DNA from: Hypsibius dujardini
Taxonomy: Eukaryota; Tardigrada; Eutardigrada; Parachela; Hypsibiidae
Direction of reading: 5' to 3'
Assembly (NCBI GenBank): GCA_001579985.1
Contig: LRSR01003465.1
Location: 1-29,073, forward strand
DNA: 29,073 nt
The notes under the pieces were generated by a model. It had not been told where the DNA came from. It made no database searches and was given only the letters and a program-made list of their open reading frames with translations. A program made the translations under genes and the position numbers. Positions 1-9,815 of this stretch are shown here, in pieces; position 1 is the stretch's first letter, and each line of letters opens with the position of its first letter.

Positions 1-157
1 TTATATATACTATTATATTTATATATATACATTTTCAAAGAGTAATCAACAATGTTTGCGCTATTTGAGTTCTTTTATTTTTGTTACTAATACGTGGAGA
101 TTAATGGCTGTTTTGTTGTAATCACACTATTACGTCTTGCTAATTATGGTATTCAGA

Positions 158-188
158 ATAATAATAATAATAATAATAAATAATAATT
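158..188. repeat. (TAA)n/(AAT)n microsatellite
   Basis: A run of about ten ATA/AAT triplets with one slip. It lies in AT-rich non-coding DNA; the first 30 bases of the window are likewise an A/T alternating tract. Positions 1-507 otherwise show no convincing gene. Confidence 0.85.
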
Positions 189-507
189 CACCAGTACATC
201 TTCTGCCAAATTGTCAGCGCTCTACTAATAAATTCAAATTTAATAATGTTACAAAATAAAGCTTATTGCGAAAGGATCCGTCATTTACATCCGATTGTAG
301 AAGTACCTCTGTCATTGTTTCTCTGATAGTTTTGTCGAGAGCTTCTTTGCCGTTCATTCAATCCTTGCTCCCATAGCCGGTGCGATCCAAACTCTGTATA
401 ATAAAGTAAAATTGCTGAAGTATAAAGGAGATGTTTGAACAATAACCGGTTATGTTTTGGAGAGGTCTTTGCCCAGATACTTATTTGAGGGGGTGAGGCA
501 ACGCTCA

Positions 508-854
508 CAAGGGGCTCCCCCCACTCTGTGACCCAAAATTGTTTACTTCTACTGCGTTTCAGAAATGCGTAAGGATGTGTTCGTGCTCTTTCCGTTGATC
601 CGTTGAGAGAAGTTTTCCTACTCCAGAACTTATATTTTTTAGAAATCCAAAACTCTTTAAAAGTGGTACATAGGCAGAGGGCGCTACGTATATTACCACA
701 ATTTATGTTGATTGATTGCTGAATTATGCTTCACTGCTCCACAAGTTTTGGAAAAGGGAAACTTCTCTCAACGGAAAGAGCACGAACACATTCTTACGCA
801 TTTGTGAAACAAAGAAATAAAAGATTTTGAATCACAAAGTGGGGGAGCCCCTTG
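508..854. mobile_element. MITE with long terminal inverted repeats, TSD TCA
   Basis: The two ends are imperfect inverted repeats of roughly 100-125 bp. Both begin CAAGGGGCTCCC and contain the shared core GTTCGTGCTCTTTCCGTTGA. The element is flanked on both sides by TCA (505-507 and 855-857), read as a 3-bp target duplication. The centre is short, AT-rich and has no transposase, so it is non-autonomous. A 3-bp duplication fits PIF/Harbinger-like or Zator-like transposons better than Tc1/mariner (TA) or hAT (8 bp), but the terminal bases do not settle the superfamily. The two arms differ by several substitutions and small indels, so the copy is not very recent. Confidence 0.8.
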
Positions 855-1332
855 TCAGTATACTTTATAGTGCTTCAAGTTACTCAAATAATCAGTTTTT
901 TTACTCGACTAAACTTAATTAAAAAAAAAATTGTTTCATGGAGTCACTGAAAATTTCGCAAGAGAGGGGACCAAAATTTTGAGGCCTTACGTGTGAAAGC
1001 TCGCCCCCTCGGCCCGGCAGGGGTGGGGGGAGGGCAAAAATTTGTTTACAAAAATCTGTTAAATCTCACCTCCAGTAAAGGCAACCCGAACTTCAGAGTC
1101 AAAATGCGTCCTTGTCGCTTCAGGATGATTTGGTTGGAGTCGAACCGCCAGAGAGTTTTCACACGAGCAAAAGCCGTTATTCATGATAATAATAAACAAC
1201 GAAATATGCAAAATTCTACGAAAGTGTTCGACCTGAATGCCAAAATGTCTGTCTCATTACTACCACCAAACCTCAAAACTGTTACGGTTTTGCCAACAAA
1301 TAGCATAGTGTGTGCATCAGTATCTTACTAAC
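855..1332. other. Non-coding or weakly coding stretch
   Basis: This holds AT-rich flank and then a G-rich segment around 1010-1040. On the minus strand 1070-1320 stays open in short blocks that could be further exons of the candidate gene at 1333-1498, but no splice model fits cleanly. Confidence 0.3.
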
Positions 1333-1498
1333 CTTTCTTAACCCCCACAATGATAATGTCCAATTCAAACGTCTTGTTGTTCACTACCCAGTTCATTTTT
1401 TTGCGCCCTTCAATCTCCACTGATTGGAACTTCAGCAGATCTTTGGCTTTTCTGGGCAAAAGCGTGTCGTCCTGGACATAATAAACAGCTGCTGCAAT
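1333..1498 (-). CDS. Candidate internal exon, unrecognised protein
   Basis: On the minus strand a TAATTAG acceptor precedes 1498 and a GTTAGT donor follows 1333. The 166-nt interval is open in one frame (55 codons plus one base). It encodes a mixed charged and hydrophobic peptide beginning IAAAVYYVQDD and ending LDIIIVGVKK, which looks protein-like rather than random. Other open minus-strand blocks lie upstream at 2002-2215 (containing KPFMLPDGKYVSHLYSEKDF) and 1537-1740, and may be exons of the same gene, but I could not join them with consistent phases. I do not recognise the family. It could also be a decayed gene. Confidence 0.3.
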
Positions 1499-1499
1499 C

Positions 1500-2760
1500 T
1501 AATTATTAGTAATCAAGGTGTTTGCACCGACCATGATTAGAATTGTTTAAAAAAGAAGAGCCGAAAAATCACATATATTGCCAAGCCTAAATTTTTTACT
1601 AGCGCAAAACCACAATGATTTTCACGAAATCCCCAATCTGAAAGTGCGTCGAAAAGAGTGATGTTTTGAGTATTCTTGGAATATTCGCGTCTTTGGAGCA
1701 CGGGGTAGTCACTCACAGTCACACATTTTGTTCTTCTCAAGGACGCTGATCATGTTTATAAATAGTTTCCTTGGTCTGACTGATTAGGACATAACAATTT
1801 GGTGAAATCGCGCAATCCCGTGTGTGGTGTTGGGAGTGTGTGCAGGTAGTGTTGTTCATGTGGGTCGCACTTCACATGTTGTGGAAAGGTTATAATTAAA
1901 GTATTATGCACTCACAAACGTTCAAATAAGAATTCGAGGAATTTTTAACCTCCAAGAGCATGTGCAAACTTAAAAAAAAACAAGCAAAACAATAGAATAA
2001 GCTAGTCAAAGTTCTGCCAACAATCTGAAACAGCGAATGTTGTCCGGGTAGGACCTAGAATTATGCAGCAAGGCAGGAAGTTATAGTCAAACAGTGAAAT
2101 GCAAAGCTGACTGCTGAAATCTTTTTCAGAATACAAATGAGAGACATATTTCCCGTCAGGCAACATGAAAGGTTTCACTCTATAATTTGCAACGACCAAA
2201 ATAATTTTTTGGCAGGTTTTACATTAAAAAATATTCTGCACCTTATCGATTAGCTCGCAGTTAGAATCTTTATGCGTCACAAAAAAAATGTTTTTCTGAG
2301 CCTTGTCCATGCATGCAAAACTGCAGCCCTGCTCCGCCCAAGTAATTAGTCACACCGGTAAATTTGCATGAATTCAGCATACCCCATAAATCAACCCTCC
2401 CTTTTGAAGGACTTCATTTACGAAGGGAGTGATTATACTTAGGGTTTAGACTGCCCTTCAGAAGGTCTTTAGAAAAGCGGTCCTTGAGGCTTCACTAGTA
2501 CACCTATGCGAGAGCGCTGCCCGTGTTGCGTGACGGTTTTAACCAGAGTAAAGGGGATCGGAAGGGCTTTTGCTTACCCTAACCCCTTCGCAAATGAATC
2601 TCAACTTCGCACCGGGCTGTTCCTTTTGTCCTGACTGACCAGCAATCCGCCCGTCTTCCGTCTCGGTGAAGCTCCAGTAGTTCCTCTCGTTCTTTCGCCA
2701 AACTTCACCGATCACCTTATCTTCTTGCTAACCGGCTTCGTGCCTTTCCATTATTCCTTT
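1500..2760. other. Intergenic or intronic DNA with weak minus-strand open blocks
   Basis: The minus-strand segment 2002-2215 is open and protein-like but has no clear initiation context. The rest has frequent stops in all frames and A-runs (for example 1973-1981). No RNA gene or regulatory site could be supported. Confidence 0.3.
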
Positions 2761-2789
2761 TTCCGTCGTTCTATCGTGCAATCCTACCA

Positions 2790-3260
2790 TTGTGTTTGCG
2801 TGGATATGTGCGTCTCACCACAAACGCTGCTTTTTTCTCCATCCACCCGTCCGAGAGTCCGTGCATCTATTCGAATCTAGAGCTTTTGCCATTCCTGTTC
2901 CTCCAACCATCTGTCTGCCCTTGTGTGCTGGCACCCGGCTCGCCACTAACCTTAGCTCATATTTCAGATTATCCGTCCGTCTGACTCGTCGGACTTTCCG
3001 CTTTACTACATTGTCGCCGGAATTTTTCCGTACAGCCATTGTCTGTCTGTCCCTCCGTCCCTCCGTCTATTTCTATTTCCTCCGTCCATTCCTACTTCCA
3101 TCTATAGCCATTCCATCCCTCCGTCTATTCCTCCTTCTACCCATAGCATTTCCTTCCGTCCGACCGTCCGTGCGACCATCTGACTTTCCGTCTGATCAAC
3201 TGTCCGTCCGGCTTGCCTCCGCCTCGTGTCTTTCCGATCGGTCATCGCAGCCAGCGTTTG
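2790..3260. repeat. Degenerate pyrimidine-rich TCCG/TCTG repeat tract
   Basis: The plus strand is dominated by diverged CCGT, TCCG and TCTG units, such as CCGTCCGACCGTCCG near 3155. It stays open in several frames only because the repeat lacks stop codons, so the long apparent reading frames here are treated as repeat artefacts. It resembles decayed versions of the CTGT arrays seen later in the window. Confidence 0.6.
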
Positions 3261-3718
3261 ATCCAGCGTTCCACGACGCCATTGAATACTCAATTGAAGG
3301 AAGGTTCGGGTTGGAAATTCATTTTACAATAGTGCAAAAGGAATGCGGTAGATAGAAAATTTCACACAGCGGAGCTGGACAAGCATCTGCACCAGCATTC
3401 GGCAAGGCGGCAGACTGACATGTAATCGAACAGACACTATGACATTGCAGTAATAAATCTTTCGGTGACCATTCTTACCTGTCCGATACATGATCAGTGG
3501 TCCAACGCAACCACAGACCGTCCGTCTCTCGATCACTGCTGGCCTGGACACGCGACAAGTACGTGATGCCGTGCGGTCGTGTGATGGTAAGCAGTGACAA
3601 AGTCCAACGTGTAATTAGGCAAAAATCGGCTCAGCCTTCAACTGTCCGACGGAATATACGGAGCATACAAAACAGCCTTCACCCATAGCCAATCGAATAT
3701 TCGAATATCGATATTCTG

Positions 3719-3775
<57 letters not shown>

Positions 3776-4084
3776 CTGTTTCGGGGTCTCCATCAAAACT
3801 TCTTCTGTTATTCTGACCTCGAACGGTCAATCACATAGCTAACTGTCACGACTACCTCACTCGCAACCGGGCCAATCTGCAAAAATCCGAAAAAGAAAAC
3901 GTACACTGCGCAGCACCAGCAATCTCAATCCCAGACAGGTTCCAGTTCACCACCCCACCGATAGAGAGGCGCGAGAGAATGAACAACATCATATATCGAT
4001 TAAGTGCGACGCCGGTTTGTCGCTGCCTGCCGGCCAAATTCGCCGTCTGACGTGTGCTTCTCTCTCGTGCTGACCACTCGAACG
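3261..4084. other. Intergenic region upstream of the mucin-like gene
   Basis: No convincing gene is visible. The stretch contains a long (TC)n array (listed separately) and then unique sequence leading to the TATA box at 4085. Confidence 0.45.
3719..3770. repeat. (TC)n dinucleotide microsatellite
   Basis: About 26 uninterrupted CT dinucleotides followed by TGTGTCTG. On the complementary strand it reads as (GA)n and encodes a spurious Arg-Glu repeat. Confidence 0.95.
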
Positions 4085-4093
4085 TATATAAAA
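4085..4093 (+). promoter_or_regulatory. TATA box of the mucin-like gene
   Basis: TATATAAAA lies 122 nt before the ATG at 4215. A start of transcription about 30 nt downstream would give a 5' leader of roughly 100 nt with no upstream ATG in the gene's frame. Confidence 0.6.
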
Positions 4094-4214
4094 TTCCCCA
4101 CACCGCAGACGGAGAATAATTATCCGTCTTTCAACATTTTTCTTCTCTCTGAAATTGCTCACAGTTTGCCTTCCCTTTTCCAAAAAGAAATCCCACCAAA
4201 AAGCCCAACTAAAC

Positions 4215-4595
4215 ATGCATACCGTCGCCGTTCTCGCCGTTCTGTCCGTCGTGATCGTGGCCTGCCACGGCCAGTCGACGACCTACGCCTCGGCCGGGTC
4301 CTCCAGCGTAGCGCCCCAAACCTCGAGCCAGGCTCCGGCCACGGCTGCTCCCACGACCGCGGCTCCGACGACGGCTGCTCCCACGACGGCGGCTCCGACG
4401 ACGGCAGCTCCGACGACGGCTGCTTCGACTCAAGCCGCGACCACGGTCTACACGACGAGCGGAGGAGCGTCCCAGACAACAACAACTGCCGCAGCCACGA
4501 CGACAAAAGCCGCCACGACGACGGGAGCGTCCAGCATTGGACCACAGTCCTCGACGAGCGCCCCTGGTGGCTCGTACTACGGGCGTAGACGTTAA
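4215..4595 (+). CDS. Small secreted Thr/Ala/Pro-rich mucin-like protein
   Basis: This intronless gene encodes 126 residues. The first ATG after the TATA box, at 4215, starts a typical signal peptide (MHTVAVLAVLSVVIVACHGQ, cleavage near residue 18-20). The mature part is almost only Thr, Ala, Ser, Pro and Gly, with about six tandem PTTAA pentapeptides near residues 45-75, a TTTT/AAATTT stretch, and a C-terminus of GSYYGRRR. Such Thr/Ser-rich repeats are normal targets for O-glycosylation, so a mucus, cuticle-surface or secreted matrix role is inferred from composition only. No cysteines or folded domain are visible in the mature part, and no GPI-type hydrophobic tail is present. GC content is higher than in the flanks. 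Long open frames on the opposite strand and in another forward frame are by-products of the repeat. Confidence 0.8.
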   Translation: MHTVAVLAVLSVVIVACHGQSTTYASAGSSSVAPQTSSQAPATAAPTTAAPTTAAPTTAAPTTAAPTTAASTQAATTVYTTSGGASQTTTTAAATTTKAATTTGASSIGPQSSTSAPGGSYYGRRR

Positions 4596-5610
4596 GTTTT
4601 ACTGCACGATTTTGAAAAAACAGTGTGTGGTTTTGCCTCTTTTTTGGGATGGAGGATGACTGCTTGCTTCATGAAAACTTTTCTCACTTATGTTGCTTAT
4701 GTTGTTCCCCGATGATTTCGAATCTGCTGTGAGCCGAACGAACAAGAAGATGTTGCGCATTACACATCTTCCGAATACATTCTCGTTGCCTGGAATGTGA
4801 ATTGTTGAGCACGGCGCAAGGAAGCGGGATTGGTTTTCCGATTGCTCAAACGGAAAGCAAACTTGTCCTGGTGACTATAGTAGTTTTCAAAGAGGATTGT
4901 GCGCTTTTTCGAGAAGAAATTCCGATGGGAAACGATCAACGAACTGTCAACGTGGGAAACGGCCCAACTTGAACCTCTGCACTAGTTAAGAAATTAAAGT
5001 GCGTGAACGAGCGCTCGACGAAAAAGCACCCCGAACTCCCCGGAAAACAGCACTACCCTGATAATAAGTTTCATATTAATTCTTAGGCTGACGACATCGC
5101 TAGCACGCAACAAATCGGAACATATAGGTCACACGGAACATTACGATTAGTAATAATTAGGGAACAAAATTTAGAGAAGTGCAAACCGTATAAAATCAGC
5201 ATAATATGAATTAGTTGGTAATATGATCGTTGTAAGCAGTTGCGTCGGACGTCGCAAGACTGGTTCTTAGCCGCGGGCAGCCAACGGTCAATGTCGCTGC
5301 GCAGATAAAACGAGAAGACCCCCAAAATTTTGCTCGCCCTATCGAATTGCGAGGTTACTCACCGGTCAATCGTTATTAGTTAAAATACAGAAACAATCAA
5401 GATCACCGCCCAATTAATTTTATGGAGCTCAACAATCTCTTTTGTTAGTTTCTACACCATGGCTTCTGTGATCCCGACGGAGATTAATCATCAGCTTGAA
5501 ATGAAAACGCTGGTACTGTTTAATATACTATTGGATAAAATTGATTGTGACTGTGCCGCACCCGTTCATGACTCGACAAGGCAGGAAAACTAAAGAATGT
5601 ATAATCAAAG
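4596..5610. other. 3' flank and intergenic DNA
   Basis: The 3'UTR of the mucin-like gene must end here. ATTAAA near 4993 is a possible but distant poly(A) signal and no canonical AATAAA was found close by. No other gene is supported. Confidence 0.4.
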
Positions 5611-5616
5611 AGAGAG

Positions 5617-5705
5617 AGTAACAGACAGACAGACAGACATGCAGACAGACAGATAGTTAGACAGACAGACGAACAAACAGACAGAAATGCCGACAGACAG
5701 ACTGA
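5617..5705. repeat. (ACAG)n tetranucleotide array
   Basis: Interrupted ACAG/GACA units such as ACAGACAGACAGACAGACAT, continuing with variants to about 5705. Confidence 0.85.
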
Positions 5706-6225
5706 CCGCAGGTAAAACAGAACGTAGACCTTGTGATGTTAAATCATTCAGGCCTCAGAAAGACAACACAATTTTTTTTGTCAAGGCAACGATTTTGACG
5801 ATTCGTAACCTTACCCTACGTCATGCGACCATAAGGTTTGAATCGCATAATCGCTTCATCAGGTCACACTCGTAAAGCAAGCCATTCTCCAATTTTTTTG
5901 ACACTCAAAACTGCGGCAATCACCGTTGAGTCAGCCTCGGCAGATTATCCTCAACTAGCAACTGGTAGAGGGTCCCCGTCTCCACTGTAAATAACGGAGC
6001 TTGCAATTTCATGGAACCGCGCCATCATCCCCATGAACACCGCCAACGAGCATAGCTGAGGGAACAAAACAACACCGAAATAAGAACAGGATGCTCAGAA
6101 CGCACCGCAGGAGTTTTCCACAGGCTGACGTCTTTTGAAATCCTCCACTTGGACCAACAAATCCCACTTTTCCTGCTTTTCTCCATGCCCTTTTTTCAAT
6201 TAGTTACTTTCTTCACCAGAAAAAA
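5706..6225. other. Upstream region of the LysM gene
   Basis: Non-coding. The last bases before the ATG (TTTCTTCACCAG then A-run) look like a polypyrimidine tract plus AG acceptor, so a 5'UTR intron ending at about 6220 is possible. No TATA box is evident. Confidence 0.4.
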
Positions 6226-6450
6226 ATGGCCAAACTGACTGTTTTATGCTTGATGGGTCTGCTGACCGGATTGGTCAGTCAGACAAAGGGAACGTGCACG
6301 GCCATCGTCAACAAGGGAGATAACTGCTGGAGACTGGCCCAAGCCTACGGGCTCTACAGTGTCGACAGATTGCGGGACATAAACAAGGGCATCAACTGCG
6401 GCAACCTCCAGATCGGTAGCAAGATCATCGTCCGTGCACAGCAGAACTAA
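6226..6450 (+). CDS. Secreted single-domain LysM protein
   Basis: This gene encodes 74 residues in one uninterrupted frame. Residues 1-22 are a signal peptide ending ...SQTKG. Residues 24-70 form one LysM module: the hallmark KGDNCWRLAQAYG (30-42) is followed by a second helix with RLRDIN (48-53), then GINC (55-58) and LQIGSKIIV (61-69). LysM modules bind N-acetylglucosamine polymers, chitin or peptidoglycan. A tiny secreted protein of this kind could bind chitin of cuticle or microbial walls; this is inference from the family. There are three cysteines (24, 34, 58), so one may be unpaired. No enzyme domain is attached. The ATG follows an A-run that gives a good initiation context. An animal gene is likely because host-like DNA surrounds it. 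Confidence 0.85.
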   Translation: MAKLTVLCLMGLLTGLVSQTKGTCTAIVNKGDNCWRLAQAYGLYSVDRLRDINKGINCGNLQIGSKIIVRAQQN

Positions 6451-6805
6451 GGCACCGATTGCAACAGTAAAAAGTGCTAAACTTGAAAGAGGTACACCTA
6501 AATTTTACAAAACATTACTCTGTAAATCCCATATATAGCAAAACTAATACACTGTAGTTGCATTCTGAATTCCTGCAGCCCAACGTGAAACTAAACCAGA
6601 ACCCACTCTTGGCTGGACCGACCCTAGACAGCTGAAAAGAGCACGACTTTGTTTGCACATTTTCATTGTGTGTAGCCCAGTCTACTGGTGCTTTAATCGG
6701 AACATATGGACATTAGCTATAATATGAGAGTGAGTGCATAAATTTGAAAGAAGATAACTGTGATACAGCACATGCAAATTACCGGTGAACCAACTATGAA
6801 ATAAG
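6451..6805. other. Intergenic gap between convergent LysM and GPCR genes
   Basis: Only the two 3' flanks are expected here. No canonical poly(A) signal was found for either gene, and no further coding potential was seen. Confidence 0.4.
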
Positions 6806-7957
6806 CTACATCTTTGCTTCCGCGGTGGTCGAGCTATTGCCAGTACCGCCCGACATACTCCCCTCCCGAAACGTTCGACCTCTCCGAGTACCCTCCGACG
6901 GTCTTCTCATTGTCCCATCCCCATCACCCCCTAAGCCACCTCCACATCCACAAAGCCGTTTGGCAGCCTTCCGGTAGGGACGGAAAAAGAGCAAATATAT
7001 AATCGGTGTCTGCATATGTTGAGTGGCAAAAACAAAGACGGTGAACATCACCGCCGGAGAACCCGATTCTCCAACACCCAATATTTCCACCAGATAATAC
7101 GGCAAATTAGAAATCAGAGCGCCCATCACAACCGCCGATCCGGGTAGAACACTCTCCCAAATGGTTCGAACCATCCGACGAGCTTGCCGAATATTTTCCC
7201 TCATTTTCTTCCGGTCAACCGATGACACCGTCGTCGGGATGGCCGCTTCATGAGCTCGTACTCGACGATTTCGAAGAAGACGCAACTTTGCCCCCGTTGC
7301 AATCACACAGATCCTTCCTTGGGTCAGTATAATTATCAGCAAAAACAAAGGTCCCCGCGTTAAATTCCAAATGACATAACTCCGACCGGACCAACGGAAT
7401 GCCGGTTGTCGACTGCAGAAGAGCAAAAAACAATCCCGATAAATAATCATCGGTACCGCGGTGTGAAGTATCGAAAAAAGGTACATCAAACCGATGACCC
7501 ACAAAATCCGCGAACGCGAGGAATAATTCCGATACTGAACGGCGAATTCCACCGACACCCAACGGTCAATACTGATAACCGCCACGTTGACCATGGCGAT
7601 AAACTGGGCGGAGATGACGCCGACGGTACTGAGTTTGAAGGGCCATCGCGTGGGATGTGTCCAGTCGATTAGACGGGTGATGGGGCTGGGAATGCCTGTG
7701 ATTCCAGTGAGGATTGCGTTCAAAGCCAGAATGATGTGAAAAAGAAGGTACGGCTCTTTATGAGACCAATAATGAAAGACCGCCAGGTTGTAGAGGTTGA
7801 GCAGGGTGACGGTGATGCAGAGCAAAAGGGTCCCGGTCGTCGTGATGATCCATTGTGAGCGGGGAGACGTCCAGACGGTGCAGTTGTCGATGAAGTTGGC
7901 CGTGGGACAAATACCGGCACGCGTCGTCGAACCGTTCAACCATAGCGAAGTGTTCAT
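6806..7957 (-). CDS. Rhodopsin-like orphan GPCR, intact copy
   Basis: An intronless frame of 383 residues with seven hydrophobic segments at about 37-61, 69-91, 108-130, 151-172, 196-217, 271-292 and 301-323. The N-terminus is short with N-glycosylation sites at N2, N8 and N25. TM3 ends IDRW, a variant of the class-A DRY motif, and TM7 carries TPIIYLLF in place of NPxxY. The third intracellular loop is long and basic (RKKMRENIRQARRMVR). The tail is Gly/Arg-rich and ends GNSSTTAEAKM. These features fit a divergent, lineage-specific rhodopsin-type receptor at the cell surface; the ligand cannot be inferred. A paralogue lies inverted at 12428-13574. The segment 6886-7571 is nearly identical to it, while residues before about 130 differ widely. 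Confidence 0.85.
   Translation of the reverse strand: MNTSLWLNGSTTRAGICPTANFIDNCTVWTSPRSQWIITTTGTLLLCITVTLLNLYNLAVFHYWSHKEPYLLFHIILALNAILTGITGIPSPITRLIDWTHPTRWPFKLSTVGVISAQFIAMVNVAVISIDRWVSVEFAVQYRNYSSRSRILWVIGLMYLFSILHTAVPMIIYRDCFLLFCSRQPAFRWSGRSYVIWNLTRGPLFLLIIILTQGRICVIATGAKLRLLRNRRVRAHEAAIPTTVSSVDRKKMRENIRQARRMVRTIWESVLPGSAVVMGALISNLPYYLVEILGVGESGSPAVMFTVFVFATQHMQTPIIYLLFFRPYRKAAKRLCGCGGGLGGDGDGTMRRPSEGTRRGRTFREGSMSGGTGNSSTTAEAKM
6886..7571. repeat. Near-identical inverted duplicate block, arm 1
   Basis: This 686-bp block covers the end of TM3 through the proximal C-tail of the minus-strand GPCR. It matches 12818-13494 in inverted orientation with only a few substitutions and one 8-bp length difference. 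Similarity falls sharply on both sides, although both flanks are homologous coding sequence. Confidence 0.85.
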
Positions 7958-8690
7958 TTTTCACTCATACAAGAAACGGAAAATCGAATAAAAATTCTGC
8001 ACAAACATGTGCTATCTTTTACAGTTTTATTTTCCGGAAGAAGTTCGACGGCGCCTTCGCATATTCCCTTTGAAGAAGTGTAATTAATGACGCACGCTTC
8101 GCGAGTTAAATAGGCCAGCATCTTTCAATTAATACCGCGTGCGTCTCGGTGTGAAGAGAAGGATTACGATCGTTAGGACAACCCGCAAGTGTTTTCAACT
8201 CCGCGAAAGAGGCGCCTTCATCTGAGAAATACATAGGCTCGCTAGACTACCGATCCCGTTGAGTCATTTCCTGCGCCGCAAACCGGAGCATTACTCGGCT
8301 TTATTGAAGGACATTTCCATGATGATATTAAGCCCATTCGCAAGGAACGTAGAAAGACAAGTGTAAAATAGGCGTGGAGGATCGCTGATCATTGGCGGAA
8401 AGTTGATCATTGGCACAAGCGGAAATATTTCTGGCCCCACCTCTTTGCCCTGGACCTCTAATTGGTTTGCTTACGTAGTCGATTTTCGCGCGTAGTTTTG
8501 TAACGGCATCTCTTGTTTATTCATTTTTAGGATGTTTTGAATTTGTTCTGTGTCGTTTGTTTGTGTAGAGAACGCTTTGTCTGTGGTTGTGTTCTTGTCT
8601 TTATGGTCTGACCGCCAAGGGATAGATAGCGGGTAGTTTACCGATTGCCAAATTAGCGTCCGTTCCGGGTGTTTCAAAAACGTGGTATTG
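7958..8690. other. Upstream region of the minus-strand GPCR
   Basis: Non-coding DNA that should contain the receptor promoter. No TATA box or other site stands out. An open minus-strand frame at 8471-8749 is partly built on a hexanucleotide repeat and is not believed to be a gene. Confidence 0.4.
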
Positions 8691-8692
8691 CT

Positions 8693-8736
8693 AATGGCAA
8701 TAGCAGTGGCAATGGCAGTAGCAATGGCAGCAATAT
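8693..8736. repeat. Hexanucleotide repeat (AATGGC/AGTGGC/AATAGC)
   Basis: Seven 6-bp units of the form ARTRGC. The bases just before it (CGGGTGTTTC.AAACGTGG.ATTG) recur inverted at about 9540-9580 (CAATGCCACGTTTCGAAACACCCG), giving a short imperfect inverted repeat spaced about 0.9 kb that may mark an old element. Confidence 0.65.
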
Positions 8737-9671
8737 TTCCGCAGTTCATTCCACTCGGAATTACCTAATACTGGACGCTGGTCACCCATAAATCACTATG
8801 ATAAATTGTTTGAGTAAGCTTTGAAATGAAATATGTGTCGACAAATTGGGATGGTCTCCCCCCTCCCCAGTGTCTTAAAGGGATCAAACGATTTTAGTGG
8901 TCAGCGATACGAATTTTAATAAAAACTGATTAGCCACTGTGTACTCGTACCGGTTACTATGACTAGTATTGGTGGTCTTTGGCTGCATGTAATTTCGCCT
9001 GGTATTTATGAAAACGCATAGGCAGACAAACGGGGGTCTGACCTGTTATTTTTCAATATTACCTTTTTCGCTTTTATTTTCTAGTTTATTCTGCACCGCT
9101 TATTAAATTCGACCACTGTTACCTACATTTTCACTAAATCGAATAAACAGAACGAAAAAACTAAGCTATGCCGACCCGTTTCTATATAATTAAGGTATTT
9201 AAAATTATAAAAATTTGTCGAGTTTAGCCCCGTAATTTTTCTAACTCATAGGTTGTTTTAGAAAACGTCACTCTTGTCGGCTGATTCTGACTGGGCTCCA
9301 GCCCTACGCGCAATTGAAACCCTTCTGGTCCCAAATATTCTTATACAGTATTTTATTTGGTATCTTTTTAATTCACGGTCAAGTGTTCACTACGTACAGT
9401 GTATCAATATTTTTCTTTTTGGGAATTACTGCAGTCAACTTAATTCTAAAATATTGGTCAAGTATTAGTGTCCTGATTTGTAACTGACCATTGTCCGTTA
9501 GCGGTCAATTTCTTAGTAGACCCCAATACCGAAATTTCATTGCCATTGCCAATGCCACGTTTCGAAACACCCGTTCGTTCCGCTCGTTTTGTGCACTTGT
9601 TTCTGTTCGTTGTCTTCTCATAAATCGGTGCTCACGGTTCTTCGGTTACGATCGGTTAGATGCGTGGAGTA
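8737..9671. other. Intergenic, AT-rich
   Basis: No gene is supported. The right part carries the inverted counterpart of the motif that precedes the hexanucleotide repeat. Confidence 0.4.
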
Positions 9672-9815
9672 CTGTAAAGTCCCGACCCATTCGTGGTACT
9701 TTTTGGACCCCCAGTAAATCAGACTCGGCAGGCCATACATCTTTGCAATCAATCAAAACGGTCGCTTTTTACTGTGTGATGACGTAGGCACCACGGATGG
9801 GTCGGGACTCTACAG
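9672..9815. mobile_element. Tc1/mariner-type MITE, TA-flanked, 144 bp
   Basis: The ends are inverted repeats of about 27 bp, starting CTGTARAGTCCCGACCCATY. Both ends abut TA (9670-9671 and 9816-9817), which is the target duplication of Tc1/mariner transposons. There is no coding capacity, so it is non-autonomous. The two arms differ at a few positions. Its ends resemble those of the element at 11375-11649. Confidence 0.8.

Noticed and set aside
35-44. Astacin aspartate switch apparently changed to Asn (residues PSGN of the propeptide)
   Set aside because: Coordinates here are protein residues. A better match to the FxGD motif, YIGD at residues 35-38, lies just upstream, so the switch is probably kept.
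2792-3355. 187-codon plus-strand frame
   Set aside because: It lies in a degenerate TCCG/TCTG repeat that lacks stop codons; composition (Ser, Leu, Pro, Arg, Phe) follows the repeat, and other frames are open too.
4004-4588. 194-codon plus-strand frame and a 128-codon opposite-strand frame over the mucin-like gene
   Set aside because: Both are by-products of the GC-rich PTTAA repeat. Only the frame from 4215 has a signal peptide and a TATA box at a sensible distance.
8471-8749. 92-codon minus-strand frame beginning with Ala/Ile repeats
   Set aside because: The start is a hexanucleotide repeat and the rest has neither a domain nor splice support.
9491-9787. 98-codon plus-strand frame
   Set aside because: Its last third runs into the MITE at 9672-9815, and the rest overlaps an inverted-repeat motif; no coding signature.
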